Made by a program: the position numbers and the translations under genes | The notes under the pieces: generated by a model | The model's input: the letters and a program-made list of their open reading frames with translations, nothing else | Told to the model about the DNA's origin: nothing | Databases searched by the model: none | NCBI GenBank assembly: GCA_905221605.1 | Contig: CAJNDS010002149.1 | Location: 353,972 to 417,971 of the forward strand | Origin: Symbiodinium natans | Lineage: Eukaryota > Sar > Dinophyceae > Suessiales > Symbiodiniaceae | DNA length: 64,000 nt | Direction of reading: 5' to 3' | Shown: piece after piece, positions 1 through 9,062 of the stretch | Position numbering within the stretch: the stretch's first letter is position 1 | How the letters are laid out: each line of letters starts with the position of its first letter

Positions 1-3000
1 TTCAGGGTCGGGGCCAATGTCGTGCGCTGCCCACGCAGGGCAAGTGTGGAGCGCATGCGCAAAGGAGTTGGCCCCACCGCACCTCGTGCACACCGCGTGC
101 CCGCCATGTCCATTGAAGGCTACAGCGCCTTGCCAGACCATGCGTAGCCCTGTTACCTTTAGAGTGTTCCCTTTGGCCTTTTTCAGCAGGCTCCTGTGGG
201 TCGTCCAGTCTAAACCATGCTCGGCTCCTCCGCCGCCGTGCTGGCTTGCAATTCGCCCCCAACGATCGCGCAGCATGGCTCCTCGCAGCTGCTCCTTCAC
301 CTGCCGTGCCGTTTTGGCGTTTCCCCACTCGAGTCTAATGGTGAGGTCTGGCCTCGACCATACTTCCATGGCGGGAGCTTCAAAACCCATGTCGCGAAGA
401 TAGCACACCATAGCTGCAATCGGGCCAGCTGCTAGTCTCCAGGGGTGAGCCGCTCTCGCAAGTCTTTTCCACGTTACCCCCCATGCTTGTTGAAAGCGTG
501 GCGCACACGGGCCATTGATAGCAACGCACCGGCTTAGGCTGTCCCAATGTTCCAGAACGATGCGGATAACCGGGTCTTGGACATTAAACTCGCCCATATC
601 AAAGACCACGTCCGCTGAACCAAGCGCCAGTCTGGTGGAGTGGGACACCGCCATTCCCCTCACCACCTTCATTCTCTTTGGAGATAGCCCTTGGGCCTGG
701 TGCCCCCAGGTGCCCGCCGTAAAGGCGCTGGTTTTAAAAGCGCGAATCGCATGCTTTTTCTGGCCTAGCCCTAACCGATGAAGTTTGGCGCTCCTCTTGA
801 CCGCTTTCTGAATGCGGCTGTTTGAGGTCTTTACCCGCCTCCTTCGGCCTCCAGACGAATCCGCCCCCAGGTCTTTGACGAGACTTTGCACCTGCGGCTC
901 TTTGGCCTTTCTCCTGATACGGAGCTCTTTTTCCGCAGACCCATCAGAGCATACAAAAGCGGACTTCCGGATGCTGAGCTGCAGCTTAGCTGCTCCTAGC
1001 TCCGACTGAAGCGTGCGGAACACTGCAAGCGCCTGCTTTGCTGCTGTCTGCGGTTCGCGGTGCTCGACATCGACAGAGATGTCGTCCAGCCATACATCCA
1101 TGGACTGGATCTGGTTCGACTGGTAAACTTTCTGGCAAGTGGGAAACAATGCCAACTTTGCCAAGGCAGGGGCTATGGGGCAGCCTGCCATTATGCCCCT
1201 GCTGGCCCATAAGGGGTGAGAAACTCGACCCTCGGAGGAGATCAGTCTTTCGCCTCGATATATCTGGAGCGCTATATTGAGGACGACCTGGGGGAAACCC
1301 AGGATTTTGGCTTGTTGGATCAACAGCTCATGCTCGACTATCTCATAAAAAGTAGTGAGGTCGATGAAGATACTCACCCGACTTAAACCTCTCGAACGGC
1401 TGATTTCGGAGAGGAAGACTCTGCGGACAGAAATGTCCAAACAAGCTTGTCCTGGACGGGCCGCGTCCCACGGAGCTACAAGCTCAAAGCGGGCCATCCA
1501 TTCAGCCACCAGGTTGTACCTGGCTTGGGTCCAAAGCTTGTACGCTACATGGCATAGAGCAATCGGGCGTTCGATCTCTACCGACTTAACAAGCATGGTG
1601 ACCTGAGTGGTACACCACTGATGCGGGGCCTGGCCGGTTTTTTCCACAAGGTGAAAGAAATGGGTGAGATCCTCGACCCGTTTTTCAGGCAGGGCTTTAA
1701 GGAAGGGAATCGTCCATCCATCTGGTCCTGGGGCTTTCAGAGGCAGACGTTTGATGCGGAGCATGATTGCCAGCGGGTCTAGCGGAGGGAGTAGCTCGGC
1801 CTCTCGCTTGGCTTCTTCGAGCAGTAGGGGAAAAACGGTTGGAACAGGCTCGAACTCTCCTTGCCAGATCGGTTGCCACTGGGCCAATCGGCAGTATGGA
1901 CGGAGCATGGGTTCCATTGTTTGGAAAGGCCTATCAAGACCAGATTCATGGCTTTTCATGGCGCGGAAGAGAGGCCTCATTCCTTTCTGAACGGCGCCGT
2001 CAAGCCACTCCTTGTAACGCTCCTTGTCGCAACGGACGTGCTCCTTTTGGGCCCTTGAGGCTTCGTCCTCGATCCACTTGCGGGTGTCGATGTCATCTTC
2101 CCCGGCGAGAAGGGATTTGATCTTTGCCTGTTTGTCGCCATTGATTTCCTGGGCCTCGGAATCAATCAGGCCTGACAACAGGTTCTCGAGCTCTTCGGCT
2201 TTGATGATTTTTTGGGGGGTTTTATTTGTCCAGACCTGCAGCCTCTGCCATTTTGCATGATTGTCCGTGTACTTATAGACTTTGGACGGGGCCAGAAGTC
2301 GACCGTGTTTCAATGACAAGGTGATGCCCCGGACTGCGGTTTCTTCGGGACACACCGTTGCCGAACACTCTTGTGCCAGGGCGGCAAATGCCAGCGAGAC
2401 TTCATCAGAAATCTCACGCCCCATCCACTTGATATGCGTGATGCACGGCATTTTCCTGCTGCACCCTGCCACTTCACCAACAGGTCCAAACGCAGGAAGC
2501 TGGAAAACCTTACACTGGCCCCCCATCGTATCGCAAGTGAGGATCAGGCTAGAGTGGGGCCGATGTGGAGCAGTCCAATCTGCAGCGATGCTGGAGATGC
2601 TCCTGAGCTTGCTGCTGCAGATGCAGTAGTCAAGTTCGTTGCCACTGTCACACGTAGCCTGCCCAGTCACAATCGGGTAAGCTTGAAGTTCACTGAGGAT
2701 GTTACTGGCCAGGAGCTCCTCTGAAGCCACATTCCAATCCCCTATGGCAAACCAGTGCCCGGAGTGAGCCTTTATATTTGCCATTAGGCGGGACAGGATT
2801 TCAGCGTTTGGGTGCGAGTCATACGCTACACCTGACCGCAAGTAGACGCTGAAGCATGCAATCTCCGCCTGTCTTGTTCTGACCGCAACTGCAGTGAAAC
2901 CGCCCCCCTCGAAAGAAACATGATTTAAGAACCGGGCTTGCCAATGCTTACGGACCAAGATCCCCGTACCTCCGAGGACTCCTTTCCCTTGACCAGGGGA

Positions 3001-4119
3001 GCCCGACCCGCCATGCAACTCATAGCCGCATCGTGCTGCTTTCCGGGCCGCTGACTCTCTTGAGTCTCCGATAAGGTGGGTTTCTTGAAGGCACACAACC
3101 GGCTCCTTGAGTTGGTCAAGCCAGGTAACAATTTCCGCCCTCCAACTGGTGACATTGGAAGAGCGAATTTGAAGTGGTTCTTTGGAGGGAAGGCTTAGCT
3201 GCTGTTGCACGTCCTTGAGAGCCATCCTCAAGGGTGATACCCCTACCGACGGGCCTCGAGAAGCACAGCTGAAAAGCTGCTCCAAGGTCCAGTGCTCCAA
3301 GAGCCCTTCGTTCTGAGGGGCTTGGTCCGCTAGTTCAATGATCGTCTCTTCGGCTTCGGCACTGATAGCGTGCTGTCCGTCGAGTTGAACCTCTAACTTG
3401 TGCCACAGCTTGGCTTGCTTTCGGTTTCGTGGTTCCACAAGGGCATGCTTCTTCCTGGTTTTTTGACCAGTATGCCCTGAAGGTAGTCTGGTTCCCACTG
3501 AAGCTGTACAAGTTGCTGGGGTTTGCGTCATGTCGCTATCATCTAGCAAGGACGCGGGAAAGAATTTGGGGCCACTGAGGCCGACTGGCGACTCCGCTTT
3601 AACAAAGGCCAGTGCTGTCTTTCTGGGAGTGGTCTTTTTTTAATTTTTGGAAAGCCACTTGTTTACACTAGCCGTACCTTCTGCACAAACAGGCTGCTCC
3701 TGCGTGCTGAAGGAGAAACTCTCTTCATGCTCCGTATCCGCCGGTAAGAGCAGGGGAGTAGCTCCTCGGTCAGAGTCGAGAGTATTCGGAGTGCTGCAAA
3801 ATTGCGCCCCAAACCCATGTGTGGGAACTGGGGCTTGCTCTTCATGAGCCATGGTCGTGTAAGACTTGCAGGCGGAGTCCAGCCTGTTTAGAACATATTT
3901 GACCACAGGGCTCAATCGCGGGCCTTGACTGCCCTGGGTCTCCTTGCCTCCTTGCTTCGGTCTCCAATGGCGCCGAAGCCTCTGACCCTCCTGAGGAGGC
4001 AGAAAAACTGGCTGCTCCAACGGTGCACATCCACCTGCTGTACTGCAAAACTGTGACGCGTTCGCTGCGGGCCCTTGCCAGAGGGAGTGCCGCGCCTCAC
4101 TCCACTGTGGCCCTGTGCC
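1..4119 (-). pseudogene. LINE A ORF2 (endonuclease/RT), partial, early stop
   Basis: Counterpart of the LINE B polyprotein: an apurinic-type endonuclease followed by reverse transcriptase. It follows ORF1 in the same frame after the TAG at 4120-4122. The frame is interrupted by a TAA at 3640-3642, where a short stretch (about 3641-3654) differs from LINE B at many positions, mostly G-to-A in the coding strand. Downstream there is no net indel relative to LINE B, so the endonuclease and RT regions can be followed to the window edge. I did not check every downstream codon for further stops. The C-terminal RNase H part lies outside the window. Confidence 0.8.
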
Positions 4120-5066
4120 CTACAGATGCTCATCCTGATTTTCAAGGGGAGTAGCTCGACCCTCGGTTGGGCTACTCCGAAAATCCAATCTTCTTCTTGT
4201 CGGGCCGAACTCTGTTCCCTCTGGAAGGGCAGCACCTATCAACTCGGCGGGTACTCCCACCTCCTTCTTCCAGGTGGGAAAATTCTGGGGCTCCCCTTCT
4301 TCGGCCTCATGTCTGAGATGCTTGTTCAGCTGCGCCTGCTGCTCAGGCGTGAGGGCAATGCCGGCACATCTTAGGAGCCTGCTGGCTTCAACGGCCTGCT
4401 TTGGTTGATCCTCCTTTTCAACCTGCTCCTTGACTGCAGATTGGATCTTGAGGATGTCCTGCTCTTTCTGGGCGATTTTCTCCGACATTGCTGCAAGTTC
4501 TTTCATACTCTGCTCAAACTGTTCCTTGAGCCTTTCGGTGCGGCTTTGGAGCTGAACCTTCTTGGCAATGAGCGAGCGAAGCTCATTCGTGTTCTGTTTG
4601 TAGGCCGCCATTGTTTTCTGAAGTCGCACTTTTGGTGGAACCTCCTCCATTTGCTCATCCTTGGGCTCCTCGATGCCTGCTTCCTTGAGCAGAATCTTGG
4701 CTGCTTCATCTGCTCCGTTCCACAGGCTCTGTGCGGCCTCCTTGTATTCTTGATCAGACATGGCTCCTCTGGCTTCCAGGCCCGGGGGTGGTTGCGGGTG
4801 CGTTGGGGTCCAGCCTGCCGGGCTCCTTCATCCAGGTGCTGCCATGCCTGATCTAAGGCCTTCACAGCTCTGTTGCCCTTTTGAGCTTTTGGGGAGATTC
4901 TCACCCGCTCTGGCGTCCACTTCCTCTCAGTGCCCCAGGACCAATTTCCCGTTTTCTTTGGCTTCTTTTTCCACGGTTTGCCACAATGCCAACAGGTGGG
5001 ATACCAAGCTAGGTCCTGGCGAGGGACCCAACCTGTGAAGCAATGCTCGCAGGTTGTGAAGCTCAT
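4120..5066 (-). pseudogene. LINE A ORF1 (zinc ribbon plus coiled coil), frameshifted
   Basis: Nucleic-acid-binding ORF1 of the LINE. It starts at the ATG at 5064-5066, with an N-terminal double CxxC zinc ribbon (CEHC and CWHC) and then a basic tract. A deletion of about 16 bp near 4819, relative to copy C, breaks the frame. The C-terminal coiled-coil half stays readable from an internal ATG at 4761 to the TAG at 4120-4122. Copy C at 62707-63669 gives the undamaged form of 320 residues. ORF1 proteins of non-LTR elements typically bind the element RNA and act as chaperones; that role is inferred from family and position. Confidence 0.85.
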
Positions 5067-5120
5067 CTTGGTCAGGAAGAGCCAACAAGAAAACAGAGGC
5101 TCCTAGCCTGAAGGAAGGGC

Positions 5121-5366
5121 TCAGATGTTGGACTTATTGAGTTCGGCACACCACTTCTGCCGGCGGGCCTCCGACAGAAGTTTCCCAGCGTCAACGATCC
5201 AGTCGTTCCTGGTCTTAGACCAACGAGCCAAAGCACGGAGTTGGTTTGTGACCCTCTGCCCCGGTGTGAGGTCGCGGGCACTGGGCTGCTCCTCGAACTC
5301 GGCTTGTAAATAGGGCTTGATTGATTCCTCCAAGGGAACCCTCTCGGCTACCCCAAAGCGCTGCAC
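5121..5366 (-). CDS. Conserved 81-codon frame in LINE leader (ORF0-like), copy A
   Basis: Small reading frame in the LINE 5' leader, ending 54 bp before the ORF1 start. Its 81 codons translate identically in copy C (62407-62652). Both nucleotide differences I see between the copies inside it are synonymous (CCC TTG/TTA and ATC GTT/GTA). That fits a translated product but is thin evidence. There is no ATG: the first possible start is a GTG, and the frame stays open further upstream. The predicted product is charged, with no recognised motif. It could be a leader peptide, or an N-terminal extension expressed by recoding. Confidence 0.4.
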   Translation of the reverse strand: MQRFGVAERVPLEESIKPYLQAEFEEQPSARDLTPGQRVTNQLRALARWSKTRNDWIVDAGKLLSEARRQKWCAELNKSNI

Positions 5367-5639
5367 CTCAGGGGTGCGAGATCGCTCTCTGCCCGCCGTG
5401 GTGTGGGGGACCTCAGGCCGGAGGCCGGAGGGAGCAAGGAGAGACTCACTTGCTGCTCAGCCTAGCAACAAGGGAGAGACTCACCTTGCACTGACACACA
5501 GATGGCTCTAACTACGGACAAGCTGGGGTTGAATCAGGCCTGTTCCCCAACGACAGTTTGAGGACTCGAGGCTGGTTCACCACAGCTACCGCTCAGCTAC
5601 TGTGTGCACCCCACCGGGGTTGAGCCGAAACTTGAGCCA
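5367..5639 (-). other. LINE A 5' leader
   Basis: Untranslated leader of LINE A, collinear with 62134-62406 of copy C. The extreme 5' end reads TGGCTCAAG, identical to the last nine bases of the dinoflagellate spliced leader, followed at once by TTTCGGCTCAAC, which resembles the same 3' part again. Two GTGAGTCTCTCC-like motifs lie between 5431 and 5490. No promoter element could be recognised. Confidence 0.6.
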
Positions 5640-5652
5640 GTCACATATATCA
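5640..5652 (-). repeat. 13-bp target site duplication of LINE B / 5' flank of LINE A
   Basis: TGATATATGTGAC on the minus strand. The same 13 bp precede LINE B at 27450-27462 and LINE C at 62121-62133. It lies between the 3' end of LINE B (5653) and the 5' end of LINE A (5639), as expected for a target duplication made when LINE B inserted at the site already used by LINE A. The sequence is also the first 13 bases of the copia LTR (53402-53414). Confidence 0.85.
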
Positions 5653-5896
5653 CTCGAAAGCGGGCTGAGTCGCTAGCCAATTAGGCTCTTCGGGACCAAA
5701 GTCCCGGAAGTTAAGGTGAAACGTGAGAACAACTACTCTCGGGAATGCCTTGGCCTGCTAAACACGGCCGAGCTTATGAAGGCATCCGAGATGCTACGGG
5801 AAGAGCTACGGGCAGGGAGAACCTCACCATCCCTCAGAGTCTTTACAGACTTGACAAGATTCTCGCCGCAGCTCAGGGAGAAACTCACCTTCTGGC
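5653..5896 (-). other. LINE 3' UTR with terminal stem-loops
   Basis: The 3' end of LINE B after the ORF3 stop. Two hairpins lie near the terminus. One has arms 5688-5696 and 5701-5710 (CTTCGGGAC, CAAA loop, GTCCCGGAAG). The other is AGCC (5675-5678) with GGCT (5684-5687). There is no A-tail. In the stringent class of LINEs the RT recognises a 3' stem-loop of its own RNA; such a role here is inferred. Several GGTGAG-NNN-CTCC motifs also occur (5811-5830, 5872-5891). Confidence 0.55.
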
Positions 5897-7327
5897 TCAT
5901 CGCAGATCACTGAAACGGGGCCCTCCCGAGTCGATAATGCCCTGTTCGCTGAGATGGCTCCAGAAGGGCTGACACTCCATTAACAGCGTTTCCGCGCACC
6001 ACCTAGGGTAAACGCCAACGTGTCTGAGCTTGTCACGAAGCCAGCCTTGGCGTGAAGGGCTGAAATCCGCCACAAGCGCCCAAAAGCCTGTCCAGCTGTG
6101 TTTGGCTTCTTTGCCTTCCCATGTCCATTCGTTCGTGTCGAAGAAGATGAGCCTCGGATAGGGGGAATTTGCCGTGGTACGATTCACGGCTACATTTAGC
6201 GGCCCCAAATCGCGGAGGGTCCACCCTTCAGCTCGAAGAAAGGCCAAAATGATGGCCATGTAACACAAGAACTGGAAGCAGCTCTGGCTTCCAGCGCCGA
6301 ATCGGGTGAGAACCTCAACCCCTGGAACACATCGCTCCTGCAGCGACATGTAAAATGGAAACACCTGCTCTCCACCCTGCCACAGCAGGCGGACGCGCAC
6401 AAGCCCATACCAGTAGACCTTCGCCGTTAACCGGGGAAAGATATTACTGATACGCTCTTCTTCGGCTTGGCTTTCATCCGAAAATTTCCACACCAGGGGA
6501 GCCGATTCGGCTACATAGGCTACTCGCGTACGGCCGAACATGAGCATAGTCAGATCCATGGTGTCCCTAACCTGGAGGCTGTGGGTGACGTCATGGATCA
6601 TGACCAGGTTGACAGGAAGATAATGCAGAGGTTCCTTTGGCTTGCCGCGGTGTGCCTTCCACTGTCCTTGAAAGTGGAACGCGGCTTCCTGTGGGTCTGC
6701 CCTCTGACGCGCATCTGCTGCCACTGCGGCGCTTCTTCCTGAACTAGTCGCCCTAACTGTCTGAGGGCTTGCCTCGGATGCTTCGTTGTCCTGGGGCCGC
6801 CCTGAGCTCTCGGGAAAGCTTGCGGGGTCAAGAAGAGAGGTGAGATCCTCAACCTCCGCGTGGGCGTCAGGGTGCCCAGGGTTCAATGAGGAGGAGCTTA
6901 GCAGAGGAGCCTCATTTCGGGAGAGAACCTCTTCCCTTCTGTGCCCGCTTGAAGCAGAGGAGCTTCTTAACTTGACCCTTCGTTCCCAGGGGGAAAGCTG
7001 ATCGGAGCGCCACTCCTGGGTTTCATCCGAAGGATCTTCGGGCACGTCTTCCTCCTGTCCTCGCCTGCTTGGCGGAGGAGCAGGTGGTGTAGGGCGAGGT
7101 GTTGAGTTTGCCCGAAAACGCGCATCGCTTTCCGCTAAGGCAAGATGCCTAGCGTGGCTCCTTGCTTTACTCCTGGAGATCGAGCCGGGGCTTTTTGTAG
7201 GGAGATCTCGCGCGCTTCTTTCCATGTTCACCTCCCATGCTGCATCCAGCTCTTCTTGTGGCAATCTGGATTGCTTGCCTTTGAGGCCTTTGGATTTGCC
7301 GTGTCCTTTCTTCCATCCTTTTCCCAT
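5897..7327 (-). CDS. LINE ORF3: kinase-like-fold protein with basic N-terminus
   Basis: 476-residue product starting at the ATG at 7325-7327, three bases after the TGA (7331-7333) of ORF2 and in the same frame. It is probably translated by reinitiation or readthrough on the LINE RNA. About 200 N-terminal residues are Lys/Gly-, Pro- and Ser-rich and look disordered. The C-terminal half has a pattern like a divergent protein-kinase or phosphotransferase fold: LVWKFS (possible ATP-site Lys, near residue 280) with acidic residues after it; LRDLGPLNVAV (catalytic-loop-like, near 372); and LIFFDTNEW (metal-site-like Asp, near 396). Canonical HRD and DFG motifs are not intact, so it could be a pseudokinase. 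An extra downstream ORF is unusual for a LINE. The kinase assignment is an inference. Confidence 0.6.
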   Translation of the reverse strand: MGKGWKKGHGKSKGLKGKQSRLPQEELDAAWEVNMERSARDLPTKSPGSISRSKARSHARHLALAESDARFRANSTPRPTPPAPPPSRRGQEEDVPEDPSDETQEWRSDQLSPWERRVKLRSSSASSGHRREEVLSRNEAPLLSSSSLNPGHPDAHAEVEDLTSLLDPASFPESSGRPQDNEASEASPQTVRATSSGRSAAVAADARQRADPQEAAFHFQGQWKAHRGKPKEPLHYLPVNLVMIHDVTHSLQVRDTMDLTMLMFGRTRVAYVAESAPLVWKFSDESQAEEERISNIFPRLTAKVYWYGLVRVRLLWQGGEQVFPFYMSLQERCVPGVEVLTRFGAGSQSCFQFLCYMAIILAFLRAEGWTLRDLGPLNVAVNRTTANSPYPRLIFFDTNEWTWEGKEAKHSWTGFWALVADFSPSRQGWLRDKLRHVGVYPRWCAETLLMECQPFWSHLSEQGIIDSGGPRFSDLR

Positions 7328-7330
7328 AGC

Positions 7331-8646
7331 TCACTTCCTAAAAGAGAGAGCGGTTTGTGTCAGGCCATCCTTTTTTGCTTTGGCTTTAATTTTTTCTTTA
7401 GGCTTGGGAAAAGCAGGTGTGGTCTGAGGAGGCAAAGGAGGAATCTGAGGGAGAGACTCTCCTGTACTGCTACTTGCCACTGCTTCACTTACGCTGGTGT
7501 TTGAAGGCACAACGGCTGCGGGATGGGGCGAGCAACTCTGCCTCAAGCCAAAGAAGGCTTTCACGCCTGCCTTGGGGTCTAGGCTTCTTTTTTGGGCTTC
7601 CTGGAATTTGCTATTAGGCTTCTTGCAGACCTGGCTGCACCTTCCTTGACATCCCGGTTTGGCCTTTAGGATTCTGACAGCTTGGAAAGCGCCACACTTT
7701 TTGCATACCACTGACTCTCCAAGGTTGATCATGTGGTGAGACACATGAAAGCCCCACGGAGTCGAGGTGGGCACAGGCAGACTCTGGCACGGGAACTGAA
7801 GAACGTGCACAACCACCTCATGCGGATCGACTTGTTGCACGTAAAGCCCGCACCCTTCACACTTAATGCACAGGTTGTTGGTGCTTTCTCCGCTAGAGAT
7901 CTTCCAATTGTGCATGGTCTGAGGACTCGCCTCCTTGACTGCATGCAAAAGAAGCTGTTTTTTATTGGGTCCTTTTTTGGGGGGAGGCGCGGCCTTGGCC
8001 TTAGCCTTTCTCTCAAATTTGACTTCATTAGCTGAGGGCAGCGGGCAGTTGGCGAGGAGGAACTCAGCTCGCTTTCCTAAGAAAGTGGAGATCTCTCGTG
8101 CAGTGCTGTCAATTAGCTTGACTTTTGCCACATGCTCTTGTGACAGAATCTCTTTGGCCTTCTGACCGCACAGCCAGTCTGCATGTCTGTTGGCTTCCCA
8201 GGCCCATAGGGAGCCTGCGCCATGCCTGGCTGCGTGCTCCTCTTTGGTTAAGTGCCCTTTTGTCCAGACCGGTTTTAATCTATTACGGTCATCCTGACCT
8301 GCGGTCCATATACCAGGCCAAAGGAAATGGGCGTTGGGGTTTTTAAGTCTGGTGAGCGCAATTTTGCTATCACAGGCAACAAAATTGTTTTGGTTGGACA
8401 GGCCCAACAGGAAGTCAAGTGCCTTTGACTCGGCGTCATTGACCGTGAAACCTACCTGAAGGGCTCCCACCGCATACCCCACAATCTTGTAGGCTGGATC
8501 CGGCTCCGGGCCTTGCCAGCAGCATGCCGGCAGATGGCCGTCCTTGCGCTGTATGGCAACTAAGCTCCAGGTTGCCATTCTGAGCCTGGGATCGGAGGCC
8601 TGTGGTCCTCCTGATCCGTCTGTACCAAACCAGACAGGTTGGCAAC
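7331..8646 (-). CDS. LINE B ORF2, C-terminal part: RNase H domain and zinc-binding tail
   Basis: C-terminal continuation of the LINE B polyprotein. The RNase H domain starts with WFGTDGSGG (catalytic Asp, about 8600-8620). It continues with NDAESKAL (Glu), VACDSKIAL (Asp), VWTKGHLTKEE (His) and EANRHADWL (N and D near the end), which is the complete RNase H signature. A Cys/His-rich region follows, including CIKCEGCGLY and VCKKCGAF...CQGRC, probably zinc-binding. The frame ends at the TGA at 7331-7333. The methionine at 8576-8578 is internal; the true frame continues from 23041. RNase H removes the RNA strand after first-strand cDNA synthesis. Confidence 0.88.
8639..8646. repeat. Target site duplication, left (TTGGCAAC)
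   Basis: Octamer directly left of the transposon terminus at 8647; the identical octamer follows the right terminus at 23041-23048. It fits the hAT-type consensus nTnnnnAn, although other 8-bp superfamilies cannot be excluded. Confidence 0.93.
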
Positions 8647-8677
8647 TATGGTGGTTGTCGTGGTGACGGGGTCTGGG
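8647..8677 (+). repeat. Left terminal inverted repeat of the 14.4-kb transposon
   Basis: 31 bp beginning TATGGTGGTTGTCGTGGTGA and ending GGGTCTGGG. It matches the reverse complement of 23010-23040 at 30 of 31 positions. A G-rich tract follows. Confidence 0.93.
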
Positions 8678-9062
8678 GGCTCCCGGAGAGGTTTGGGGGG
8701 GGGTTTAGCCCGAGACTCAGTTTTGCTCCATTTCGCACCAAAATTGTGATCCGTCTGGCAAGCCAAGGTTTGTGCAAAAATGCAGCTTTGCATGCGATGT
8801 TGCGTTGCGAACATGCATACTCCTCCACCCTGTGGATGAAAAAGGGTGTGTGTTAGAAAACTGGGGGTTGGGCATAAATGTTTGCGTGCTCTATTTTTTG
8901 CTCAAAATATCTTTGCAACACGGCAGACACGACACGTGTGGGGCGGGGGCCACATATGAACATTAGCACAGCAAAATCAAGAAAATACAAGATTTTATGG
9001 GTGGTAGTATCAGGTACAGGCTATTTTCGCAGGCAGACCAATATTGTGTAGTGTAGACAGCC
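8678..9062. other. Subterminal noncoding region, left
   Basis: No gene seen. A G-rich stretch (8690-8705) gives way to AT-rich sequence (about 8870-9055) just upstream of the transposase ATG, so this is the likely promoter and leader region. No defined motif was recognised. Confidence 0.5.

Larger units (their letters stand above)
1..5639 (-). mobile_element. LINE copy A (non-LTR retrotransposon), 3' end outside window
   Basis: Minus-strand non-LTR retrotransposon. Its 5' end is at 5639, where TGGCTCAAG starts directly after the 13-bp target sequence at 5640-5652. From 4119 down to the window edge it aligns with LINE copy B at a constant offset of 23,184 bp, so there are no net indels over about 4 kb. 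The 5' leader and ORF1 match LINE copy C. ORF1 has a frameshift and ORF2 an early stop, so this copy is probably dead. It lies immediately downstream of the 3' end of LINE B, a head-to-tail tandem. The 3' end, including the expected RNase H and ORF3, is outside the window. Confidence 0.9.
5653..8646 (-). mobile_element. LINE copy B, 3' part (RNase H, ORF3, 3' UTR)
   Basis: Distal part of LINE B, separated from its proximal part (23041-27449) by the 14.4-kb transposon. The junction is supported by the duplicated octamer TTGGCAAC at 8639-8646 and 23041-23048. Removing the insert and one octamer joins the codons for S-C-Q to P-V-W-F-G-T-D-G-S without a frame change. That last motif is the start of an RNase H domain. 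The element ends at 5653, next to the 13-bp target duplication, without a poly(A) tail. Confidence 0.9.

Noticed and set aside
8602..8856. Plus-strand ORF with YGGCRGDGVW, apparently homologous to the LINE B tail
   Set aside because: The similarity is the other TIR of the transposon, not a LINE fragment.
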